21,297 nt of DNA from a virus. A model generated the notes under the pieces. It saw nothing but the letters and a program-made list of their open reading frames with translations. It was not told where the DNA came from and made no database searches. The stretch is taken from positions 1 to 21,297 of the IMG/VR virus record IMGVR_UViG_3300030107_003150. One strand, given 5' to 3'. The translations under genes were made by a program, and so were the position numbers. Shown here in pieces: positions 1-8,126 of the stretch (the first letter of the stretch is position 1; each line of letters opens with the position of its first letter).

Positions 1-1
1 T

Positions 2-1402
2 GTCATTGCAGATACAAATGCTTATACAAAATCGCAAGCGTTTTTAGAGCAAAAAAGTAAAAAATTAGCAATACCTCAAGATGTCATTGTTAGGCAATTC
101 ACAGCTTTAACTGCTTCTGTTAAAGGTGCAGGACATAGCGTAGAAGATGCACAAAAGGTATTTGAATCTATTGCTTCTGGTATTAGAGGTACAGGTGGAA
201 GCTTAGAAGATATGAAAGCAGCGATGACTGCTACTGCCCAAGTCTTCAGTAAAGGGAAGGTCTCAGCCGAAGAGCTTCGTCAACAACTGGGCGAGCGTCT
301 GCCCGGGGCTTTTACCATTTTTGCTGAGTCGATGGGCAAGACTCCTGCTGAATTAGACAAGGCGTTAGAGCAAGGGCAGGTAACTTTGCAAGACTTTATG
401 AATTTCTCAGAAACCTTATTTAAAAAATATGGTAAAAATGCAGAAATATTAGCAGCAGGGCCAGAAGCAGCAGGAGATAGATTAGCTGCTTCTATGAGTG
501 AATTGAAAGATAATATTGGTAAGTTACTTACACCTATAGGAGCAGGTTTTCAAGATACTTTTAAAGATATTGTTGATGCGATTAATCCAGCTATAAAAAA
601 ATTGGTTGAGTTTCAAAATAAATTAAAAATTGGTAAGTTAGATGATGAGATGAAGCGATTGCAATCAATTATTGATTCAGGTCGTATAAGGACTGGTGGG
701 CCTTTTAATAGAAGAACAGTTGATCTAAATAGGAATTTTGATATAACAAAAGGCCCGTTAAAAACACCATTAATGTTATTAGAAGAACGATTAAATGGAT
801 TAAAGAAAGAGAAAAAACTTTTATTAGGTATTGAAGATGAAACTAATAATGTTGCTAATGCTCAAAGCGATGTAAATAAAAAGCTTCGAGTAACAACAGA
901 ATTAACTAAAAAAGTAGGTGAAACAATTAGGGCTGGAATTGTAGATACAATTGAAAGTGCGATAACAGGTGCTAAATCATTAAACGAAGTCCTTAATGGT
1001 GTGCTTCGCTCTATTGGAAGGATGTATTTACAAGCTGCTGTAAATCAGATTCCTTTGCCTGGATTAAACGCTAAAGGTAATGTTTACGCTCAAAACGGAA
1101 TCGTACCTTTCGCAAAAGGTGGCATTGTTTCTCAACCTACGATTTTCCCCTTTAAAAATGGCATTGGCCTGATGGGTGAGGCAGGGCCAGAAGCAATTAT
1201 GCCCCTTCGTAGAGGCACAGGTGGTCGTTTAGGTGTTGAAGCCTCTGGTGCAGGTGTTGGTAATATTGTGGTCAATGTAGACGCTTCTGGCTCCTCTGTT
1301 GAAGGTGATTCAGGGCAAGCAGAAGCATTAGGATCTATCTTAGGAGCAGCAATTCAAGCTGAAATTGTAAATCAGCAACGACCTGGAGGACTTCTAGCAT
1401 AA
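2..1402 (+). CDS. Tail tape measure protein, C-terminal part (5' truncated)
   Basis: The frame is open from the first bases, so the N-terminus lies outside the window; 466 residues are visible. The tape measure protein sets tail length and occupies the tail lumen. The motif GTGGSLEDMKAAMTATAQVF followed by KGKVSAEELRQQLGERLPGA (about residues 60-100 of the visible part) is typical of the phage tape-measure domain. The C-terminus has the usual Gly-rich end of lambda-family tape measures: FAKGGIVSQPTIFPF, then GLMGEAGPEAIMPLRRG, then a hydrophobic Ala/Gly tail. It sits directly upstream of the gpM-like gene, as expected in lambda-like tails, and the stop overlaps the next start (TAATG at 1400-1404). 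The identification is firm; the full length is unknown. Confidence 0.93.
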   Translation, partial: VIADTNAYTKSQAFLEQKSKKLAIPQDVIVRQFTALTASVKGAGHSVEDAQKVFESIASGIRGTGGSLEDMKAAMTATAQVFSKGKVSAEELRQQLGERLPGAFTIFAESMGKTPAELDKALEQGQVTLQDFMNFSETLFKKYGKNAEILAAGPEAAGDRLAASMSELKDNIGKLLTPIGAGFQDTFKDIVDAINPAIKKLVEFQNKLKIGKLDDEMKRLQSIIDSGRIRTGGPFNRRTVDLNRNFDITKGPLKTPLMLLEERLNGLKKEKKLLLGIEDETNNVANAQSDVNKKLRVTTELTKKVGETIRAGIVDTIESAITGAKSLNEVLNGVLRSIGRMYLQAAVNQIPLPGLNAKGNVYAQNGIVPFAKGGIVSQPTIFPFKNGIGLMGEAGPEAIMPLRRGTGGRLGVEASGAGVGNIVVNVDASGSSVEGDSGQAEALGSILGAAIQAEIVNQQRPGGLLA

Positions 1403-1749
1403 TGGCAACTTTTCCTTCGATTGATCCAGTCTACGGGTTTCAAAAAAGATCAAAACCTGTTCAACGCACAGTTCGTTTTGCTGATGGGTATGAACATCGA
1501 ATTTTATTCGGCTTGGATGCACATACGAATCCAAAAGTTTATTCTTTAAAATTTGACGTTACTGAAACAGATTCAGACACCATAGAAACATTTTTAGATG
1601 CAAGAGCTTTAGATCAAGCAAGTTTTGATTGGACTCCTCATGGTGAAAGTTCATCTTCTAAATACGTTTGCGATTCATGGAATAAATCAATCCCATATTT
1701 AGATAGAGCGATTATTACAGCAACATTTAGGGAAGTATTTGAGCCATGA
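1402..1749 (+). CDS. Minor tail protein, lambda gpM-like
   Basis: This is a 115-residue protein matching the phage minor tail protein M family (lambda gpM is of similar size). Visible features are the N-terminal FPSIDPVYGFQKRSKP, the segment VRFADGYEHRILFGLD, and a C-terminal REVFEP, all in the usual family pattern of a small beta-rich tail-tip protein. In lambda, gpM acts late in tail-tip assembly, joining the complex before gpL. The ATG overlaps the tape measure stop, and the 3' end overlaps the next gene by ATGA. Its position between the tape measure and the gpL-like gene strongly supports the call. Confidence 0.9.
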   Translation: MATFPSIDPVYGFQKRSKPVQRTVRFADGYEHRILFGLDAHTNPKVYSLKFDVTETDSDTIETFLDARALDQASFDWTPHGESSSSKYVCDSWNKSIPYLDRAIITATFREVFEP

Positions 1750-2393
1750 GTCTAGATCCAATTATTAGTGATCTACAGAAGACTAATCCTTCTGCAATTA
1801 TTGAATTATTTGAACTTGAATTAGATTCAACATTGCATGGTAGTCAAACAACCATGACATATAGATTTCATGCAGGTAGTAATTTAGATTTGAATGGAAA
1901 AGTTGTTTGGCAAAGTAATGAGTACTTACGTTACCCAGTAGAAGCAAGTGGTTTTGCTTTCCAAAAAGGGCAACTTCCCAGACCACAAATAACGATTAGC
2001 AATGCTTTATCTTTGATTAGTGCTGTAATGTTAGAGGTTAATTTAATAACAGCAGGTAATGATTTAACGGGTGCAAAAGTAACAAGAATTAGAACATTAG
2101 CTAAATTCTTAGATGAAACTAACTTTGCATCTAACGGACTTTTTGTTCAAGAAAATTCAACAGATTATATTGCTTTAGAAGATAGTGATTTATTTGCACA
2201 AGAATCTGTTAGTCCTGGTACTGCTGCTAACAATGAATTTCCTAGAGAAATATATTATATAGATAGAAAAGTTACTGAGAATAGAAATGTTGTTACTTTT
2301 GAGCTTGCTAGTGTTAGTGATTTGGCAGGAATTAGATTACCTAAAAGACAATGCACAAGGGATATATTCCCTTCTATTGGTACATTTATTTAA
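1746..2393 (+). CDS. Minor tail protein, lambda gpL-like, lacking the Cys cluster
   Basis: This 215-residue protein begins IISDLQKTNPSAIIELFELE, the typical opening of lambda gpL-family tail-tip proteins, and has the family's middle segment (FQKGQLPRPQITISN, about residues 72-86). Lambda gpL binds a [4Fe-4S] cluster through four C-terminal cysteines. Here the protein ends in RLPKRQCTRDIFPSIGTFI and contains only one cysteine in total, so that cluster cannot be present in the lambda form. The other two frames around the 3' end do not restore a Cys-rich tail, which argues against a simple frameshift. It overlaps the upstream gene (ATGA) and its TAA overlaps the next ATG (TAATG). Family assignment is confident; loss of the cluster is direct observation. 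Confidence 0.88.
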   Translation: MSLDPIISDLQKTNPSAIIELFELELDSTLHGSQTTMTYRFHAGSNLDLNGKVVWQSNEYLRYPVEASGFAFQKGQLPRPQITISNALSLISAVMLEVNLITAGNDLTGAKVTRIRTLAKFLDETNFASNGLFVQENSTDYIALEDSDLFAQESVSPGTAANNEFPREIYYIDRKVTENRNVVTFELASVSDLAGIRLPKRQCTRDIFPSIGTFI

Positions 2394-3100
2394 TGGCTTG
2401 GAAAGAAAAAGCATTAGAACATGCAAAAGAAGAAGAGCCGAAAGAATCTGTTGGCTTGTTATTAAATATTAAAGGTAAAAAAGTTTATTATCCTTGTCGT
2501 AATTTATCAACTTATTCTCATCAATGTTTTATTTTAGACCCAGAAGATTATGTTAAAGCAGATGGTTTAGGTCAAATCGTTAGCGTTATACATTCGCATC
2601 CAATAACGCCAGCAGTAGCAAGTGAAGCAGATAAAGTTAGTTGTGAAGCAGGTAGTTTGCCTTGGCATATTGTTAATCCAAAGACAGAACAATGGGGATA
2701 TTACGAACCAACAGGATACAAGCCAGCGTTAAAGGGTAGACCGTGGTGTTGGGGCGTTACTGATTGTTGGAGTTTGGTGAGAGATTGGTATCGAGAAGAG
2801 AAAGGGATTGAACTGATGGATTGGGAGCGACCTGTTACACCTGAAGAATTTTTAGAAAAACCAATGTTTGAAGATTGTGCAGAAGCAACAGGTTTTAGGT
2901 TGTTAGAGCCTAAAGAGAAATTAGAAAATGGTGATTTATTGTTTATGTCAATTATGGGTAAAGGATTGAATCATGTTGCGATCTTTTTAAATGGGGAAGT
3001 TTTACATCATTTAGCAGATCGCTTAAGTTGTCAGGAACCTTATTCTGAATGGTTGCTAAAATGTACGGGAGGTAGGTATCGCTATGTTGAAAACAATTAA
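2393..3100 (+). CDS. Tail assembly protein, lambda gpK-like (JAMM/MPN + NlpC/P60)
   Basis: This is a 235-residue, two-domain protein. Residues 1-90 form a JAMM/MPN metalloprotease domain: Glu18 (KESVGLL), then H67-S-H69-P, ten residues, and D80 (ASEAD) give the full H-x-H-x10-D zinc motif. Residues 110-235 form an NlpC/P60 cysteine peptidase domain: C125 in GVTDCWSLVRDWY, H194 in LNHVAIF, and a third polar residue at H205/H206. In lambda-like phages gpK is required for tail-tip assembly and is thought to process the tail tip or cut peptidoglycan. I chose ATG 2393 (MAWKEKALEH), which overlaps the previous stop, over an upstream ATG at 2351 that lies inside the gpL-like gene. It overlaps the gpI-like gene by 17 bp. 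Confidence 0.93.
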   Translation: MAWKEKALEHAKEEEPKESVGLLLNIKGKKVYYPCRNLSTYSHQCFILDPEDYVKADGLGQIVSVIHSHPITPAVASEADKVSCEAGSLPWHIVNPKTEQWGYYEPTGYKPALKGRPWCWGVTDCWSLVRDWYREEKGIELMDWERPVTPEEFLEKPMFEDCAEATGFRLLEPKEKLENGDLLFMSIMGKGLNHVAIFLNGEVLHHLADRLSCQEPYSEWLLKCTGGRYRYVENN

Positions 3101-3704
3101 ATTGTATGGTGATCTAAGAGAGATCACAGGACATAGCGAATTAGATGCTCATGTAAATAGTGTTGGAGATTGTATTAGATTTTTATTGATGAATTGGCCT
3201 CAATTAGAGCGTCACATGAATGAAAGATATTATCAAGTTTTAACAGATGGAAATGAAATGGGAGAAGAAGAAATTCATTACCCAGTAGCAGAAGAAATCA
3301 AGATTGTTCCTGTGATTGCTGGTGCTGGTGGAGGTGCAGGAAAGATGCTTGCTGGTGCTGCTTTGATTGGATTAGCGATTGCATTTGCTCCTGCTGCGGC
3401 TGCGGGTGGTGGTTTCTTGACGGCTGGTGCTGCTGGTACAACTATGGGTGCAATGGGTATAACAACTATGGTCGCTGGAAAGATTGGTATTGGTCTTATG
3501 TTGTATGGAGTTTCAGAACTTTTATTCCCTATCCCTAAGCCAGAGAAATTTGAGAATGATCAAGATCCACGAATCTCTTTTGACTTTGGTGGAACGCCAA
3601 ACACCTCCAGAGCAGGGGTAACGCATCCAATCGTTTATGGAGAAATATTTACAGGCTCTACTGTTATTAGTATGAACTTAACGACTGATCAGGTGACAGC
3701 ATGA
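3084..3704 (+). CDS. Tail assembly protein, lambda gpI-like (ubiquitin-like N-terminus)
   Basis: This 206-residue protein matches lambda gpI. The first ~75 residues (MLKTIKLYGDLREITGHSEL onward, ending EEIKIVPVIAGAGGG) form the ThiS/ubiquitin-like beta-grasp domain of the family. Next comes a long Gly/Ala-rich hydrophobic segment (about residues 75-150) and a C-terminal part with DPRISFDFGGTPNTSRAGVT and HPIVYGEIFTGSTVIS. The Gly-Gly-Gly at the end of the ubiquitin-like domain is a plausible cutting site for the JAMM domain of the gene just upstream. The K-I-J order is exactly that of lambda. It overlaps the next gene by ATGA. Confidence 0.9.
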   Translation: MLKTIKLYGDLREITGHSELDAHVNSVGDCIRFLLMNWPQLERHMNERYYQVLTDGNEMGEEEIHYPVAEEIKIVPVIAGAGGGAGKMLAGAALIGLAIAFAPAAAAGGGFLTAGAAGTTMGAMGITTMVAGKIGIGLMLYGVSELLFPIPKPEKFENDQDPRISFDFGGTPNTSRAGVTHPIVYGEIFTGSTVISMNLTTDQVTA

Positions 3705-6700
3705 CGAAAGTAATACGAGGAGCAGGTGGTGGTGGACAAAAGAGTCCACCTAAACCAACTCGTGCACCTGACACCTTAAATAGTCGTCAGTTTGTAACTC
3801 TTCAGGACTTAATCAGTGAAGGGGAAATAGAAGGCTTTGCTACTGCATCCAAAGAAGGAAGAACAAAAGGAACAGCTACATATAATACTGCTGCATTGAA
3901 AGATGTTTATTTAGATAACACTCCTATTCTTAATTCTGGTGCAAATTCAGCCAGTCCTCAAACAACAGATTACAACTTTCAAGATGTAACTTTCACCCCT
4001 CGTTTTGGAACGTCTGATCAAACACATATCCCTGGGATAGAACAGTCATCAAGCCCTATTTCTGGTTTTCCTAGAGCTTGTACTGTTGCTAATGGTGGTG
4101 TCACCCAACAAATCACAACAACCACTGTTGATGCTGTTCGAGTTACAATTAACTTTCCGCAATTGCAGGAAGCAAAAGACAACGGTGATTTATTGGGAGC
4201 GAGTGTTCAATTAAAAATACAAATTCAATATAATTCTGGTGGTTATTCTGATGTTATTTCAGATACAATTACAGGTCGCACAAGTGATTCATATTCAAAA
4301 GATTACAGAGTAACAATTGATGGTGCTTTTCCTGTTGATATAAAAGTAGTTCGTGTAACTGCTGATAGTACAAGTGCATCTTTACAAAATTCTTTTAATG
4401 TCTTGTCAATGCAAGAGTTAATTGATGATCAACAAGCTTATGCTAATAGTGCTTATGCTGCTTTAACTCTTGATAGTAAAATTGTAAGCAATATTCCAAA
4501 TAGAAAATATAGAATTAGAGGTGTAAAAATAAGGATTCCAGGTGCAGGAGCATCGGGATCAGGAACACCAACTGTTGATAGTTCCACAGGTCGAATTATA
4601 TACCCAACTGGTTATATATTTAATGGCACAATGGGTGCAGCGCAGTGGTGTTCATGCCCTGCGATGGTACTACTTGATCTACTTACAACCGTTAGATATG
4701 GTTTAGGAGATCATATTGCTGATAGTAATTTAGATTTATTTAGTTTTGTCGATGCTTCTAAATTTGCTAATACATTAGTTGATGATGGTTTCGGAGGGCA
4801 GGAAGCAAGATTTAGCTGCAATGTAAATATTTTATCTGCAAGTGAAGCGTTTAATTTAATTGAAGAACTTTGTGGAGTGATGAGATGTATGCCTATTTGG
4901 AGTGCAGGAACAATAACAATTGCACAAGATAAACCAACTGATGCAAGCTTTTTATTCAGTCTTGCAAATGTAACAGAAGAAGGATTTGATTATTCTGGAT
5001 CGTCACTTAAAACAAGACATTCTGTAGTAGCTGTTAGTTATTACAATATGGATTCAAGAGAAATAGATTATGAAATTGTAGAAGATAGCACTGCAAAAAC
5101 TAAACTGGGCGTTGTTAAAAAAGACGTAAAAGCGTTTGCCTGTACTAGTCGTGGTCAAGCCCAAAGATTAGGAAAGGCAATACTTTTTGCGGAGCAAAAT
5201 GAGTCGGAAGTTGTTACTTTTACCACATCTGTTGATACTGGAGTATCAATCAGACCTGGAGCAGTTATAGATGTAAATGATCCAGTTCGTAGTGGTGCCA
5301 GACGGTCTGGGCGTATAAATACTGCAACTACAACTGCAATTACTGTTGATGATACACAAGGCTTATCAACATTTGGCGGTGCAAATCAAAAATGTAGTGT
5401 TCAAATGCCTGATAATTCTGTAGAAACAAAAAATGTTTTAAGTGTTACAAGTGGCGTAATTAGTTTAGATTCTGCTTTATCAGAAGTACCAAATGTAAAC
5501 GCAATATGGTTTTTATTTAGCGATACAATTGAAGCTCAAAAATTTAGAGTAATAACTGTAGAAGAAGCAAATGGGATTAATTATAAAATTACAGCTTTAT
5601 CTTATAGACCAAATAAATATGCCAATATTGAAGAAGGTTTAGCTTTACCTGCAAGAAATGTATCAATATTAAACGCACCAGCAGAACCTCCAACTTCTGT
5701 TGATTTTGAAGAAAAGACTATTACAAGAAATGGTGTTGCTATCTCAAGGTTATTTGTTACTTGGATTCCTGTTAATGGTGTTAATCAATATTTAGTGCAA
5801 TACAGATTTGAAAATGGAAACTATGAAAGTCAGATTGTTTTTAGACCTGATATTTATATTGATAATAGTGAGGCTGGAGCGTATGAGTTTCAGATATTTT
5901 CTTTTAACGCATTATTAGAAGCTTCTCCTACCTCTTTAGATGCAACCTTCAATGCTCAAGGTAAAACAGCTTTACCAGCCGATGTTGCAAATTTAACAGC
6001 AGAGCCAGTTGGTGATCATTTAATGAGGTTGAGATGGGACAAATCAACCGATGCTGATGTTTTACATGGAGGAAGAGTTTATGTAAGACACTCTAATAAA
6101 ACAGATGGATCGGGTACGTTTGCAGGTTCAGTTGATCTCGTAAATGCACTAGCAGGAAACACTTCAGAAGCGACTGTGCCAGCTTTAGAAGGTGAGTACA
6201 TTTTGAAATTTCAAGATGATGGATTACGTTTTTCAGCAGGGGAAACAAGCATTATCATTGATCTTCCAGATGTAGGGCAAGAATTAGCAGTTTTAACAAA
6301 ACGGGAAGACTTATTAGGGACACCGTTTAGCGGAAGCAAAACAAATGTCAGTTATTCAAGCGGAGCCTTACAACTAACAGATCCATCAGCAAACCTAACA
6401 GGAACTTATGAATTTGCGGATACTTTAGATTTAGGTGGTGTATTTACACTGACCTTAAGAAGACATATTCAAAGTCTTGGTGTTCTGGTTGGTAATAACA
6501 TTGATTCTTGGGCTGATTTTGATAGTGTCTCGAATTTTGATGGTGATCCAGCTAACGATACTGATTGCCAAGTTTTTGTAAAAACAAGTACAGATGCTTC
6601 TAGTTATGGTTCGTTTAATGTTTTTGCTAATGGAGAATTTAAAGCAAGAGCATTTCAATTTAAAGCAAATTTATCTTCAACAAACACAAACCAAAATATT

Positions 6701-7018
6701 AACTTACAGCAGTTAGGTTACACAGCAATTCTTCCATCTAGAACAGAACAAAGTACAACAACAATTGCATCAGGAACAACTGCGGGAGGAAAAGCAATCA
6801 CATTTGCCAAACCGTTCTTTGTTGGGACTGCTTCTCTTGGTGGGGCTAATTCTTATTTGCCTTCAATTGGTATTACTGCACAAAACATGGCTACTGGTGA
6901 CTTCTTTACCATTTCAAGTGTTTCAGGTACAGGTTTTACCGTTAAATTCTTAAATGGTTCAACAGTTCTTGATAGAAATTTCACTTATCAAGCTGTAGGA
7001 TTCGGTAAAGGGGTATAG
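3701..7018 (+). CDS. Central tail tip / host specificity protein, lambda gpJ-like
   Basis: This 1105-residue protein matches gpJ, the tail-tip protein that contacts the host receptor. The N-terminus has the usual Gly/Pro/Lys-rich start, then TLNSRQFVTLQDLISEGEIE, the family signature. The middle (about residues 340-520) holds the phage-tail-3 type segment around EAFNLIEELCGVMRCMPIWS. Residues 660-860 hold two fibronectin III-like repeats (starting near PAEPPTSVDF and ALPADVANLTAEP). The last ~250 residues are beta-rich and diverge, as expected for the receptor-binding part. It starts ATGA-overlapped with the gpI-like gene and ends just before the fibre genes. Length is close to lambda gpJ (1132). 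Function is firm; the receptor is unknown. Confidence 0.93.
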   Translation: MTKVIRGAGGGGQKSPPKPTRAPDTLNSRQFVTLQDLISEGEIEGFATASKEGRTKGTATYNTAALKDVYLDNTPILNSGANSASPQTTDYNFQDVTFTPRFGTSDQTHIPGIEQSSSPISGFPRACTVANGGVTQQITTTTVDAVRVTINFPQLQEAKDNGDLLGASVQLKIQIQYNSGGYSDVISDTITGRTSDSYSKDYRVTIDGAFPVDIKVVRVTADSTSASLQNSFNVLSMQELIDDQQAYANSAYAALTLDSKIVSNIPNRKYRIRGVKIRIPGAGASGSGTPTVDSSTGRIIYPTGYIFNGTMGAAQWCSCPAMVLLDLLTTVRYGLGDHIADSNLDLFSFVDASKFANTLVDDGFGGQEARFSCNVNILSASEAFNLIEELCGVMRCMPIWSAGTITIAQDKPTDASFLFSLANVTEEGFDYSGSSLKTRHSVVAVSYYNMDSREIDYEIVEDSTAKTKLGVVKKDVKAFACTSRGQAQRLGKAILFAEQNESEVVTFTTSVDTGVSIRPGAVIDVNDPVRSGARRSGRINTATTTAITVDDTQGLSTFGGANQKCSVQMPDNSVETKNVLSVTSGVISLDSALSEVPNVNAIWFLFSDTIEAQKFRVITVEEANGINYKITALSYRPNKYANIEEGLALPARNVSILNAPAEPPTSVDFEEKTITRNGVAISRLFVTWIPVNGVNQYLVQYRFENGNYESQIVFRPDIYIDNSEAGAYEFQIFSFNALLEASPTSLDATFNAQGKTALPADVANLTAEPVGDHLMRLRWDKSTDADVLHGGRVYVRHSNKTDGSGTFAGSVDLVNALAGNTSEATVPALEGEYILKFQDDGLRFSAGETSIIIDLPDVGQELAVLTKREDLLGTPFSGSKTNVSYSSGALQLTDPSANLTGTYEFADTLDLGGVFTLTLRRHIQSLGVLVGNNIDSWADFDSVSNFDGDPANDTDCQVFVKTSTDASSYGSFNVFANGEFKARAFQFKANLSSTNTNQNINLQQLGYTAILPSRTEQSTTTIASGTTAGGKAITFAKPFFVGTASLGGANSYLPSIGITAQNMATGDFFTISSVSGTGFTVKFLNGSTVLDRNFTYQAVGFGKGV

Positions 7019-7019
7019 A

Positions 7020-7043
7020 ATGAATCAAAACGTAAAAGCCTAG
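7020..7043 (+). other. 7-codon micro-ORF overlapping the GTG start of the collar fibre
   Basis: ATG at 7020 is followed by six sense codons (NQNVKA) and a TAG at 7041-7043 whose G is the first base of the GTG start of the fibre gene (TAGTG). The arrangement would allow translational coupling from the gpJ-like gene into the GTG-started fibre gene. It may equally be the scar of a lost gene end, because ATCAAAACGTAA in another frame matches the last codons (Ile-Lys-Thr-stop) of the collar fibre itself. I do not claim that the peptide has a function. Confidence 0.3.
7024..7036 (+). repeat. 13-bp direct repeat, copy 1 (ATCAAAACGTAAA)
   Basis: The copy lies just before the collar fibre gene; the identical 13 bases recur at 8114-8126 at the end of that gene, where they encode its last residues Ile-Lys-Thr and the stop. 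The two copies bracket the fibre gene almost exactly, as would be left by exchange or insertion of a fibre cassette. Confidence 0.6.
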
Positions 7044-8125
7044 TGTCACAGGTCACGAATTTTACAGTTGATAACGCTGCAGGTAATGTTGTTCGTGCCG
7101 ACATTAATAGTATTCTTGATGCGATAAAAACAAATAATAGCGGCGGTTCAGATCCTAGTAACCCTGTAAAGTTCATGCTTTACGGAAAATCTAGTGATGA
7201 CAAATTAAAAGTTTATGACGGGTCAAATTTTAGAGAGATAGGAGATGTAGGAGAAGATAATTTAGGTTTATTGCTTAGATCAGGTGGCACGATGACTGGT
7301 GTTATCTTGGCTGATGATGCTTCAGGAGCCAGCACACCAGCATTAGCTTTTGATGGTGATCCAGATACAGGAATATTTAGAAAATCAGCAAATACGATTG
7401 GTCTATCAACTGCTGGAACGGAAAGAGCAATTATTGATAGTAATGGCGTAACGATCCAAGCACAGGGAGATATAAGACTTGCAGATTCAGATAGTAGTCA
7501 TTATGTAGCGTTGCAAGCTGCTTCTACTGTTAGCTCTAATCTTACTTTTACGCTTCCTTCTGCTGATGGGTCGAATGGCCAGATGCTTCAAACAAATGGC
7601 TCGGGGACGCTTTCATTTACAACTGTTCAGGGTGTTCCATCTGGTGCAGTCTTTTGTATAGCAGTTGCAACTGTTCCCTCTGATTATTTGGAATGTAATG
7701 GTGCAGCAGTTAGCAGGACAACTTATTCAGCTTTATTTGCTGTTGTTGGTACGGCCTATGGAGCAGGGAATGGAAGTTCAACTTTTAATCTGCCAGATTT
7801 AAGGGGTGAATTTGTAAGAGGTTTTGATAATGGTCGAGGTATTGATTCTGGAAGATCAATTGCAACTGCTCAAAGTGATCAAAACGAATCACATAGTCAT
7901 ACTGCAAGTGTTACTGATCCTGGGCATAATCATAGCTATACAAAAACTTCAACAACTCAAGGGGTTGATACAGATAGTCATGGACATGACACTTCTGTTG
8001 CACAGGGTTCAACTTCTCCTAATACAGGTAGCAAAACAACAGGAATCAGTGTCTCCAATAGTAGTTCCGGTGGAACTGAAGCTAGACCTCGTAACATAGC
8101 AATGATGTACGTCATCAAAACGTAA
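7043..8125 (+). CDS. Tail fibre with phage collar domain and HxH metal-binding motifs
   Basis: This 360-residue fibre starts at GTG 7043 (MSQVTNFTVDNAAG). The N-terminal part (1-60) is probably the attachment segment. Residues ~90-135 hold the pattern PALAFDGDPDTGIFRKSANT, which recurs in altered form in the next gene. Residues ~195-265 are a phage collar domain (PSGAVFCIAVATVPSDYLEC and STFNLPDLRGEFVRGFDNG). The C-terminal part carries three His-x-His motifs at H284/H286, H295/H297 and H313/H315, then ends GTEARPRNIAMMYVIKT, the typical end of collar-type fibres. HxH motifs coordinate iron in the T4 long tail fibre tip, so metal-stabilised trimerisation is likely here. No ATG fits the start; the GTG overlaps the stop of a 7-codon ORF. 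The stop abuts the next ATG directly. Confidence 0.88.
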   Translation: MSQVTNFTVDNAAGNVVRADINSILDAIKTNNSGGSDPSNPVKFMLYGKSSDDKLKVYDGSNFREIGDVGEDNLGLLLRSGGTMTGVILADDASGASTPALAFDGDPDTGIFRKSANTIGLSTAGTERAIIDSNGVTIQAQGDIRLADSDSSHYVALQAASTVSSNLTFTLPSADGSNGQMLQTNGSGTLSFTTVQGVPSGAVFCIAVATVPSDYLECNGAAVSRTTYSALFAVVGTAYGAGNGSSTFNLPDLRGEFVRGFDNGRGIDSGRSIATAQSDQNESHSHTASVTDPGHNHSYTKTSTTQGVDTDSHGHDTSVAQGSTSPNTGSKTTGISVSNSSSGGTEARPRNIAMMYVIKT

Positions 8126-8126
8126 A
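8114..8126 (+). repeat. 13-bp direct repeat, copy 2 (ATCAAAACGTAAA)
   Basis: This is the partner of the copy at 7024-7036. Here it covers the last three codons and stop of the collar fibre gene and the first base of the next start codon. The spacing between copies is 1090 bp, close to the length of the fibre gene. Confidence 0.6.

Noticed and set aside
7818-8099. Second frame within the collar fibre gene (91 residues)
   Set aside because: Shadow frame of the Ser/Thr/His-rich segment, Leu/Ile/Gln-rich, no start signal.
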